Part shown: positions 10,736 to 22,900 of the stretch, piece after piece | Numbering within the stretch: position 1 is the stretch's first letter | Layout: every line of letters begins with the position of its first letter | Source of the DNA: Rugalucina vietnamica | Lineage: Eukaryota > Mollusca > Bivalvia > Lucinida > Lucinidae | Assembly: GCA_964017185.1 (NCBI GenBank) | Contig: OZ024874.1 | Coordinates: 54,973,356 to 55,037,355 of the forward strand | Reading direction: 5' to 3' | DNA: 64,000 nucleotides | Notes under the pieces: generated by a model | The model's input: only the letters and a program-made list of their open reading frames with translations | The model's database searches: none | What the model was told of the DNA's origin: nothing | Translations under genes and position numbers: made by a program

Positions 10736-10976
10736 TCAGTCAGAGTCTGAGTTGTCTGTCTGTGTGCCAGAGTTTTGTCGAATACCCCGTATGTTGGTCT
10801 GAGTCGATATACTGATAGTTCTGGGGACACTCGAGTGTGAGAGTCCAGTTCTGGGGACACTCGAGTGTGAGAGTCCAAGTATTTGTTGGAGATTTCGGCG
10901 TCTCTGGGAGCCTGATGATGACTGGGTGACACCGTCTTGACTATCACCGACTTTCTTGTCCACATTCACCATACAA
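10736..10976 (-). CDS. AMBRA1 last exon: LC8 motifs and stop
   Basis: The acceptor is TTTCCCTAG. The frame reads [15 protein letters not shown] and onward to STQTNIRG, then [10 protein letters not shown] and TGA at 10738-10736. The two TQT motifs, 13 residues apart, match the paired dynein-light-chain-binding motifs of AMBRA1. A perfect 30-bp tandem duplication (10817-10846 and 10847-10876) gives [10 protein letters not shown] twice. The human protein continues ~150-200 residues after the TQT pair; here it stops. No WxxL LC3-interacting motif is seen between CRP (previous exon) and the TQT pair. Confidence 0.85.
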
Positions 10977-13900
10977 CTAGGGAAAGAATACAAGTCATTA
11001 CGAAAATTTGCCCATGCAATATACAGAGATTGTTTTCAGTTGTAAATATTGGAAAATTTCATGAGAAAAATCATGATATCTTTCTTATTTTGGCTCAAAA
11101 CATAGATTGTGGGTACACGTTAGAGGCGGTTCTAACGAGTACCCACAATCTATGTTTTGGAGCAAAAATAAGTATACCCCTGCAAACCCCAGTTTTTTTT
11201 TCTATATAAAAGTGGGGTTTCAGGGGGTATACATTGCACGGATATGTTTTTCTGATAGTTGCATGAGCATTCAATTTTGGTTATGTGGTTGCACAAACCT
11301 TTTATTAGCTACTGTTTCAATCTGACTTTAAGTTCCTACTATCACTTGGTAAACTACTGAGCCATTGGTTATTCAATTTATTTGAGCCGTATTGTGAGAA
11401 AACTGGATTTTTGCCTATGAGAAAACAAAGACGCAGACCAGATGTGCAGTAACTGCACAGCTGATCAGCGTCTTTGTTTTCGCTACTCTGATAGTACAAT
11501 TTCTCTTCTTCCAAAATCAAAAATTTCAAGCTTCTAACCATCTTCTGTAGATGCACAGGCCTGTTTGTGTCTGACCTGGTCGGAAATCCCGAAGACCGGT
11601 TTTTCTCACGTAGCGGCTCATTTAGTCCTATTGTTCTCTGAAGGTACTTAACCAGTACTTCATGCAAATCCTTTTACCAGCAACTAACCACTTGCCTTTT
11701 GTAAATCAGTAGTTACAGAAAACATTCTTTCGTCTTTCACAAAAAATGAGCCATACAGGGGGATCCAATAGTTACAGATTTTATAAACTACTGACTGAAC
11801 ACGGCCCCAGCAAAAGACCTCTTTTGTTTGTTTGTTTGTATCGAGGTTTAACATTAATATCAACCATTTCTCAGTCATGTCGGAACATAGCCACTACTTC
11901 CTTGGCGTTAACCACTACTCCGGGGAGTAAATGTGTTTTGCTCAAGGACACATCACATGCATCCAAGTGGGAACTGAACCCAGCACCTCTCGATTTGTTT
12001 TCCGGTGCCCTACCACCAGGCCCCAAGGTTATAAAACTTTTTTCGTGCTCAACTCAGCTGAGCATGAAATTTAAACTGCTCACAATTACTGAAATAGCCA
12101 AAATTAGTTGTAATTCTGGCTTCACTCCCTTCAGACAGTAACTTGTCCTGCTAATAAATGTAAAAATGCCAACAGTTGTTGGCATTTTAACATTTATGAG
12201 CAGAATAAATTTTAGTCTCAGCTGAGCTGAGCATGAAAAAAGTTGCATAACCTCAGGGCCAGGCCCCTACCACATCCACTAAAGAACTAGCTAAAATACT
12301 TACAATGGTCTACATAGCCTGAGATGACCTCTATTGGTGCCATACACGAGCCCATGCCCAGGGGTGGGTAACCACTTCGCTGCGTTGCCACTGACATGCA
12401 TACGAACCCACGAATCACAGGGGTGGAACACATCTGTTACATGCTGGAAAAAATTGATAGGAGCCGTCGCATGAGAAAACCAACAATATGGGCTTCCAAC
12501 CAGGTTTTAACACAATCTGCCTAAAGGGTCATATGAGAAAACTAGAAGCTTGAAATTTTGGATTTAAGTAGAAGAGGAACTGTACTATCCAAGTAGCTAA
12601 AACAAAGGCAGTTACTGCACCTTTGGTTTCTCATATGCAGATTGTTGGTTTTCTGATGTGGCAGCTCACACGAGAACCTGTCTACACGATTTCACACAAG
12701 GTCTAACACAAACCAGTCTGTGCAGTGACAGGAAAGGCTAGAAGCTTGAAATTTTGTATAGTAGTATGACACACTTTGGACATTTTATGTTCCTTAAGCC
12801 CCGTTCACATGGACAGGATTTGCATATATGCAAATTTTGCATACATGCAAATTTTGCTCACTTAATGTAAAAGCAAATTTTGCTTTGTGTTCACATGACT
12901 TCTTGAGGTCTGGTCAGCTGAAATTGTCAAAGAGTAAAGTTGTGATTTTATATCGGATAACATTTATATATGTATCAGTATCATGTTTTCAGTATCATGA
13001 AAATGAATGGACTGTTCAGGTTTAGGTGATGTAGAATCTTGGATTGGGATTTGCCAATACAAAAACAAACCCATATAATATACAGATTTTTCTTAAGTTG
13101 TAAAAATAGAAATTTTTCAGAAGAAAAATTTTGATATTTTTCTCATTTTTTGCTCAAAACATAGATTGTAGGAACACGTTAGAATGGCCTCGGCGAGGCG
13201 GTTCTAACGAGTACCCACAATCTGTGTTTTGGACCAAAAATAGGTATACCCCTGCATACCCAGCTTTGCTATATAAAAGTGGGGTCCAAGGGAATATACA
13301 TTACATGGATATGTTTTCCTGAGAGATTTAGGAGATGCAAGGCGGGAAAGCAAAAAGAACTAGAAATAAGTGTTTGTAAAACACTATGCCCCCAACTGTA
13401 TGCTTGCCACTAACCTGGCACAGTTTTTTCATTATTTTTGAAAATCATGTAAGCAAACAGAGTTGACCTGGGCACAAATAGCAAACTTGAGGACTAACAG
13501 TGATAACAGATGCACACTTACATGTAAATCCGAAAGTGGTAAAATTGATAAATATTCAAAATTCCGTAATTTTGTCAAAATTTGACAAAAAAGTTCTCAA
13601 AAGTTAATCAGGTGATCTACTCCTTGGCCCCAATCAGCATACCAAATATGAAAGCACTAGCTCAAATACTTTTTGAGACATCTTGCACACAAGATTTTCA
13701 AGATTTTTTTCAAAGGGAGATAATTCAGAAAGGGGGCATAACTCAGAAAAGAAAAAAAATACGGGTCATCTTTTATTTCATGAGGAATTCATATATGAAA
13801 TTTCAAGACACTAGCATCCACTGTTTAAAACTTTCAAATTTCATCCGAAAGTGGTAAAATTGATAAATTTTCAAAATTCCGTAATTTTGTCAAAATTTGA

Positions 13901-16900
13901 CAAAAAAGTTCTCAAAAGTTAATCAGGTGATCTACTCCTTGGCCCCAATCAGCATACCAAATATGAAAGCACTAGCTCAAATACTTTTTGAGATATCTTG
14001 CACACAAGATTTTCAAGATTTTTTTCAAAGGGAGATAATTCAGAAAGGGGGCATAACTCAGAAAAGAAAAAAAATACGGGTCATCTTTTTTTTTCATGAG
14101 GAATCCATATATAAAATTTCAAGACACTAGCATCCACCGTTTAAAAGTTAAGAAAAAAGTGGTGCGGACACACAGACACACGGACAAGCCAAAAGCAATA
14201 TGTCCTACCAACTTTTTCAAAGTTGGGGGCATAATGATCCATTGACTGGTAGGACAGGATCATAGTACTGCAGACATGTGGTCCACAACGCGAGAAAACC
14301 AGTCTTTGGGGTTTCCGACCAGGTCTGACACAAACCATGCAAGATGGAAGGCTTTTGAGCAGGTAAACGTGATTGTTTTCACATAAAATTTATGGGATAG
14401 AATCACTATTTAGAAAGGTTTGTAAAACTTTCATAGTACAGTTTTTTAATAAAGAGGCGAAATGCTAACTTTGTCGCCTATGTAAATTTAACGGTGTTTC
14501 CGAACATGTTGGACACAGTCTGATCTCTACTGTTACTACAGTCACAGAAGATGGCTAGAGGCTGGAAATTTTGTATTTAGAAAGCAGAGGAAATGTGCTA
14601 TCCATTTCGGCGAAAACAAAGGCAACTAGAATTTGTTTTTGATGTGAAAACTGATGTCTCCCCACTTTCTATGTGCATGTCCAAAATATGCAAGCAAGAG
14701 CTATAGTTCTTGTGCATTACATATCCTGTCAGTCTGTTTTATAAGTGTACCAAGTTTCATTGAAATATCTCTTACGGTTTTCAAGTTATAGAGCGGGCAC
14801 GAAATTGTATGGAAAATAATCAAAGGGAAATAACTCCAAAGATATGCAAGCAAGAGTTATGGTTCTTTAGCACGACACATCATCTTATCGTGCTTTATAA
14901 TGTACCAAGTTTCATTGAAATATCTCTTACGGTTTTCGAGTTATAGAGCGGACACGAAATTGTATGGAAAATAATCAAAGGGAAATAACTCATAAAATAC
15001 TCAAGCCAGAGTGATGTTTCTTATGCATGACACATCGTCTGATCATGCTTAATAAGTGTACCAAGCTTTATTGAAAAATCTTAAATGGTTTTCAAGTTAT
15101 AGAGCGGACACGAAATTGTATCGAAAATAATCAAAGGGAAATAACTCCAAAAATACTCAAGCTAGAGTTATGGTTCTTGTGCATGACACATCGTCTTGTC
15201 GTGGTTTACATGTGTACCAAGTTTCATTGAAAAATCTTTAACAGTTTTCAAGTTATAGAGCGGACACAATTTGTGACGGACAGACAGACAGACCGATGGA
15301 CAGATGGACAGACAGACGCACGGGGAAAAACAATATGTCTCCGGACCCTGAAGGGGGAGACATAATTATCAGCATCACAGTTAATGCAAAACTGATCTGC
15401 GTCTTAATTCTCGCATATGCAGATTGTTGGTTTTCTCATGATGCGGCTTATTTAATTTCATATAATTTACCTTCATTGATTTTTCCCCAGCATTTTCCTT
15501 CTGAAACTTATAGATCTGAGCCACCATCTGCAAACAGACAAAAGAATTTATCCTACTTGTGACAAATAGAATTGTGCATTATTATGGGGGAGTTGAAAGT
15601 CAACTTGACTTTCATATAAGGGGTATCAGTTTACAACTTTTCTCCCTAAAAATCCTTTTAATATACTGACGTCAATAAAAAACGCCTCATCGAAAATGTT
15701 GCATAACTTGGTCAATAAATACACAATATAAAAGAAATTTGCATTTATCTTATTTTTACGTTCTTTCTCATGGTATAGCTTAAATCGAATTCGGTTAAGA
15801 TGCGTAGTTTTCTCAAAACTTGCGTGGGTGCACCATTTTTAAAAATGCATCCTGACGTCATTATACAGACGTTTTTGACGTGAAAATTCCTGAAAGCCTT
15901 GCAAAGTTGATTTACAAACTTAAGAACATCAAAAGTTTGAAACGTAAAATTACTGGACAACGTGAAGTTGAAATACTGAACATAACATAAGGGCTTTTCA
16001 CAAAAAAAGAAACAGTCGGAACGAAAAAATGATCCTGTTCGGTTTCTGGCGTTCAAAGTGACTCCAAAGTCCGGGACCATCGTTCGCTTTGGTATAAGAT
16101 TCCTTCTATCGATTTTTGTGACCGTACCTCATTCGCCGACGCTTCTGTAGCAAAATCTTGTTGACGTCGACGTCTCTTATGCTTACGAATTCTAATGATG
16201 AATTATTTCAGAAACAATGTCGTTGTATTCGGATGCACGACTTGAGTTAATTTTCATAACGTAATCGCATTATTTCAAATGAATAGCCAAGAATGGAGCA
16301 ACGGTATTCTGACGCTTATTTCACTAGACGTCAAATACACGTAATCCGTAAGGACGTTCGTTTCACGCTGAAAGGCAGGATAAATAACAATAGAAACTAT
16401 TCTTTGTCAGATAGCCATGCCATGATAGCCTTTGAAAGCTTTTTGACCATTATGACGGCGATTACCTTTCATTAGCTGCAGTGACGTCAATGGCCCTAGA
16501 GAACATATTCGGTATTCAAAAAATGTGTTTCAACAGCATATGGTCACGTTGGATATTCCATTCTATGGCATATGTGTTGGTATTGCAACGGAGACTTTCA
16601 GTAATCAAAAGAAGCGATGCCTGATAGACCGGTTTATGAACAGAATAGGGATTTTGCGAGGGGTGTGCGTATTCAACAGCATCTCATTTTTCAAGCAATT
16701 GTCTGAATAATTCCATTTCAGCATTTCCGAATGCGTGAAAGGTTTGTGAAAGATATGACTAATATTTAAAATAATTTAAGTTGTTAATCTTGGCATTATG
16801 ACGTGTCAAAGTTGACTGAGGCGTTTTTTGTTGACGTCAGTATAAATTAAGCAAACAGAGTAGCCCAAGGTAAAACAGGCATTAAGAAAACATGTCCGTG

Positions 16901-19900
16901 AAATGTATACCCCTCATACCCTACTTTTATATAGTAAAAGTAGGGTTTACAGGGGTATACTTATTTTTATTATTTTTGCTCACAACATAGATTGTGGGTA
17001 CGAGTTAGAACCACCTCGCCGAGGCGGTTCTAACGGGCGAGGTGGTTCTAACGAGTACCCACAATCTATGTTTTGGAGCAAAAATAAGAAAAAACAGGTA
17101 TACCCCTCCATACCCCAAGTTTGCTATATAAAAGTGGGGTATAAAGGGGTATATATTGCACAGACATATTTTCATGATGCGTTTGTTTAAAGAAAATTCA
17201 CTACCTCCTAATTCCTTGATGATGGCAGTCATTTGGACACACTTCAAATTAAGTCATTTTTGCTTTATTGGTTTGAGTATCTTCATTGCTATATACTGTA
17301 ATGCACCAGTCAGGGGAGCTGGAGATAGCGGGGACACAGCGGGGCTTAAGTGCCAGTATTTAACCTCTGATGAGTCCTGGCAGTGCCGGGGATGTGCCAG
17401 GATTTTAATTTCCCGCAAAAACAGGATTCCATTTGGAGGCCACATGGGGAAACCAACAATCTGCATGTGCGAAAACAAAGGCACAGATCAGCTTCGTAGT
17501 AACTGTGAAGCTGATCAGCGCCTTTGTTTTCGCTACTCGGATAATACAGTTCCTCTTCTACTTAAATCCGAAATTTCAAGCTTCTAGCTCTTTTCTGTTA
17601 CTGTACAGCCTGATTTGTGTCTGACCTGTTCGGAAACCACATTATTGGTTTTCCCACGAGGCGGCTCATTTATTCAAATTAGATATTAGTTGTATTTTAA
17701 CACTTATTTACTTTTACGGTCCTTATTTAATTTGCTAATGTACCTGTACAATTACATGCAAAGATTCAATTCCCTGTTTCATATTTCTGTTTCATCAGAA
17801 CAACTCACAGTTGTTGCTCTACATATTGTCTGTCTCCGGGGAGCCAGGGCTTTTAGCAGGGATTTTACCACAAATCTGACCCCAGTAGTGCCGGGCTTTT
17901 AGAAGGGCTTTAAAAATTGAAAAGTTAAAAGTCCCGCTATTCCCCTGCCCTAGGGGGGCCGGAGATACAAATGACTGGTGCATAAAGCATTTGACAACAT
18001 ACCTGGTTTCTAATAAACACCCAGGACAGTCGTTTAGCAGCAAGACCAACCATCACAAAGTTGTTACGGGGTGATATACTGATGGAGATGGCATTTGGGC
18101 CTGGAATAAATAAGAAGTCTTTAAAAAAGAACGGAAAAAAAAAATCATTAAAAACAACAGGAAAAAATCAATAAAATATTAACTTGAACATATGTACACT
18201 ATATACACTGAGCTAAGGAAATGCGACTTGCTCAAGGCCACAACAGACGACGCCCTGGATGGGGATCAAATGATGCGCTACCAACTTATCAAAAGATAAT
18301 TGCAAAGCTAGAAGCAAAACAACACAAAGGTATCTCATTATTTTATTTTTCAGGGAGGTCCTTTCTGTTTTGTTATTGTCAGGCAAGATCACAACAACCT
18401 GGGCATCCCACGAAAGTAGGTGGGTCACCCTGGGGCGACCTGTGCCTCTTCAGAAATTCCTCAGAGACTAGGCTCTGGGGCCAGTCATCAACCTGGCCCA
18501 TTATTTTCCTTACTCATTAGTTTAAGGCATACTGTAAAAATTTGATTTTTGGAAGTCTATCAATTGCTTTTCATTCTTTATACGGTTTACTAATTTGCAT
18601 ATCAGACAATTTACAGTTTAATTTCAAAAATTAAACATTTTACCCCAAAAACGCTATTTGTTCAAATAGAAGAATTGTAATTATTAACATGTTTGTTCAA
18701 ATAATTTATATTATGAACATAAAATATTTGTATCTGCAATAAAAATAATTCTACATGACTAATGACATGAAACATAATTGAGTAGTTTCCCTTGCATTTA
18801 TTTTTTTTTTTTTATTGGATTAGTGCCCATGACTATGAGACAAGTATTAGCTTTTTTAAAAGGGTAATTTTAAAGCTAAAATATCTAGACAAAAGGCCTG
18901 GGGAATTTAAGGCCATATTTCGGCCTAATGTGTTGGTAAAAAATTGAATTTTGGAATTTTGAGGAGAGCCGTATTGCAAATAGCAGGTACAGGTCCCGGC
19001 TTATAAATTCTAGCACAGCTATCAAAATCAAATTACACAGGTTGCCATGGCAATGCTCTGAAAAGCATAGAAATACCACTTTTTGCAATTTTGGGTCTAT
19101 TTTTCACCATTCAACATCATTTTCAACTACCTGCCAAAGCGACGAACAATTTCTTATTATGAAATAATTATGGAGTTTCATCCAGAGATATTGTATGCTA
19201 AGTATCATTTTGTTCGTCGTGTGGGCTGGCACTTAAAAATTAAAAAAATGTGTTCAGGAATGGTCAAAAATAGACCAAAAAGTGCAAAATGTGCTGTATC
19301 TATGGTTTTTCTGGGCGTTGCCATGGCAACATGGCAACGCTGGCAACACTTATAGGATAAATGAAGTACTTGCTCCTGTTTTTAATAGATTAGACATATC
19401 ACGGTTTTAAGGAATAGTTTTCTCACCTAAATTCCAAAATTTATTTTTTAGCTAACTCTGAGGCCAAAATCAGGCGTTAAACGCCCTAGTCCTTTGATCA
19501 AGGTTCCCTGCCTTTCTTTGTGAGTGATGACTTACTTTTTATATTTTTCAAAAGTAGCTATAAAGAATAATGGACTAGCTATTGTCCAACCTAATAGGAT
19601 CCTTGATGGTAATTTTTCTCATTATATAATGGGGTATATGATACCATAGTTACCGAAACTTTTTGTATACAAGCACTGTCCCCTCGTACTGGGAACCAGA
19701 GAGTAGACTGCCAGGATGTTGTCGTCAGGGAAACCGTGGTGACTCGGGATAAAGGTGGCGAGAAGTGTTCCGTTCTGGGAGATATCACAACTGGCGTCGT
19801 TGTGAAGTTTACAGTGTGGGACGACTATATTCTGGTTAGCTGAAATGCAATAGAATCTTCATACATGTGATACCTCCCTCATCATCAGGGAGACTCCAGG

Positions 19901-22900
19901 AAATAAGCCTTAAAATTGGCAAAAAATCTTCTAAAAAGTACCACTTTTTAACAAAAATTCAAAATCCCCCTGAAATGAATCAGGAATTTTCCTATATATT
20001 CTATACATTTTTCAAAAATCTCCCTGAAATGGAAGAAAAATCTCCCTGATTCCTGTCCCAAACTCATCACATGTATGAATCTTTGTACAAGTAAACCTCA
20101 AGAAAATGCTATCTTTGGGGTCCATACAATACGACCATGTTATAAGTGAACCGTGTTATAATGAGATTGCTTACAATAGACATAAAGTAAAATAATCCTT
20201 TTAGGAGCCATATAACATGGCCATGTTATAATGAATATTGAATTATAATGAGGCATGTTATACTGAGGTTGAACTGTCCTTCAATATACACATAAGCATA
20301 AGGTATTAAAGAATCAAGTTGCAGACATCAATGTTTAATGTGTGAGTTATGTAATTCTTACTGACATGATTCAGAAACCAAATACCATGATAGCAGAATA
20401 CATTGATCAGGAAAACATGTCCGTGCAATGTATACCCCCTTATACACAGCTTTTATAATGTAAAACAGGGGTAAACAGGGGACAGGGGTATACATGTACC
20501 TATTTTTCTTAATTTTACTCTAAAATATACATTTTTAGTACTCGTTAGAACTGCCAGTAATGTTTTTCAATTTTTTACAACCAAAACAATTGATGTATAT
20601 TTCATGGGCAAGTTTTTGTAACGTGTGGTTCTTACTGACATAATTCAGAAACCAAGTAATACCTTTAACTTAAAGCTCACTTTCATTTTTAGGATTAACA
20701 GGTGTTTTTAAATTTTTTATTTCATTTTTTTTTATGAAATTCCTTTGAGCATGCAGATAATACCGAGATAGGATGCCACATTCTTCGGCGTCACATCTGG
20801 GGCTAATCTGTTTGCCTGTGTCCCATAAATGGGACACTAGGCTAACATTACGAAAACTTGCCCATGCAATATACAGAGAATTTTTTCAGCTGTAAAATTG
20901 AAAATTTTTAAATTTTGTTGGGAGATTTTTTATTATATTTTTGCAGAGGCGGTTCGAACAAGTACCCACAATCTATGTTTTGGATAAACAAGAACTCAGC
21001 GGAGGTCGATATCGCACCTGCATCGGGCAAAGTCAACAGACCGTGAAATATAGTTCAAGGGCACTGGGTCAAGGTGCGTGCTTGAAGGGCATGTCAAGGA
21101 GAATTACTATGCAAGGTTTCAGATTCGCAGCTATCTCTGATGTCGAGAAAACCAAACTTCGACGTAAAGATTTTCAAAGTCAGTGGACCATGAAATATAG
21201 GTCAAGGGCACCGGGTTAAGGTGCGTGCTTGAAGGGTATGTCAAGGACAATTACTATGCAAGGTTTCAGACTTGCAGCTATCTCTGATGTCGAGAAAACC
21301 AAACTTCGACGTAAAAATTATCAAAGTCAGTGGACCGTGAAATATAGGTCAAGGGCACCGGGTTAAGGTGCGTGCTTGAGAGGTATGTCAAGGACAATTA
21401 CTATGCAAGGTTTCAGACTCGCAGCTATCTCTGATGTCGAGAAAACCAAACTTTGACGTAAAAATTTTCAAAGTCAGTGGACCGTGAAATATAGGTCAAG
21501 GGCACCGGGTTAAGGTGTGTGTTTGAAGGGTATGTCAAGGACAATTACTATGCAAGGTTTGAGACTCGCAGCTATCTCTGATGTTGAGAAAACCAAACTT
21601 CACAAAACTTCGACGTAAAAAGTTTCAAAGTCAGTGGACCGTGAAATATAGGTCAAAGCCACAGGGTTAAGGTGCGTGCTTGAAGGGTATGTCAGGGACA
21701 ATTACTATGCAAGGTTTCAGACTCGCAGCTATCTCTGATGTCGAGAAAACCAAACTTCGACGTAAATGTTGACGGACGGACGGACGTACGGACGGACGAA
21801 CGGACGGACAGAAATTTGGACTCCTATATCGCACCCTGCTATAAGCAGGTGCGATAAAAATAAGATTAATAGGTATACCCCTATACACTGCAGTTTTACT
21901 ACTAGTATATAAAAGTGGGGTTAAAGGGGGTCCTTATTTAATGGACATATTTTCCTGATGTATAGTAAACTCATTTAAGCCTTGCGTCCCTTTTGTGGGA
22001 CATAGGCAAACAGAATAGCCCCAGATGGGACGCCGCACAACGCGGCATCCCATCTGGGGCTATTCTGTTTGCTTAGAGAATTTTCATCGAAAAATTGAAT
22101 AAAATTTAAAAATCACACCTCATGCCCCTAAAAATGAAAGTGGACTCACACAAATGATAGTGATGGGAAAATCCATTCGTCAAATATGGGTTAAACTAGC
22201 AATTGATGGAAAAAGGTTCCTTACCATTAGTAATATCAGGTATATCCAGTTTGGTGAAGTCCCAGAATTGTATACGATGTGTCTGGTTAATGATGTTGTT
22301 AGCAACGGCAGATTCCCCCGTCCCCATGAAAGCACCTGAAAATTCAAATACATGTAGATACCAATTGAGTCGTCTCATGAGAAAACCAAGATTTTGAATA
22401 TGCGAAAACAAGGGGCAGATCAGCTTCGCAGTTACTGCAAAGCTGATCAGCGCCTTTGTTTTTTGCTATATCGACAATAAGATCCCTCCACTTTCTAAAT
22501 ATAAAATTTTTAGCCTCTTGCCATCTTCTGTGCTTGTACAGCTCGGTTTGTGTCGGACCTGTTCTGAAACCACATTGTTGGTTTTCTCATGAGGCAGCTG
22601 AAATTATCAGAATTTATGAACTTCATTGTATCAAATGCATTTCCCTATAGTACAACTAATTTTGTTGTTTTTTGTTTCATTTGTTGATTGAGCGCTTAAC
22701 GGCCCAGTCAACAGCTCTGAACATTGCCTCCATTCTGGGATTTCTAACCAACAATTGGATGTCTTGACATCCAAAATGTGCTTAACTTTATAATCCACCT
22801 AAGTAAACATCCATTGTTTTCATGTATGTATGGTTTGACTAGACAAATTTTCCTCAGCAGGCTTAGACCTTCTCAGCAGTTATTCAGTAATCAGTTGGTC

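Noticed and set aside
13582-14130. Two similar short open frames ([18 protein letters not shown]..)
   Set aside because: They are the same frame read through two copies of a 315-bp DNA repeat; the second copy loses the frame, as expected for non-coding repeats.
14632-15372. CRISPR-like or coding tandem array
   Set aside because: Units are ~155 bp, contiguous without unique spacers, and have no conserved frame; it is a tandem-core transposon in a eukaryotic genome.
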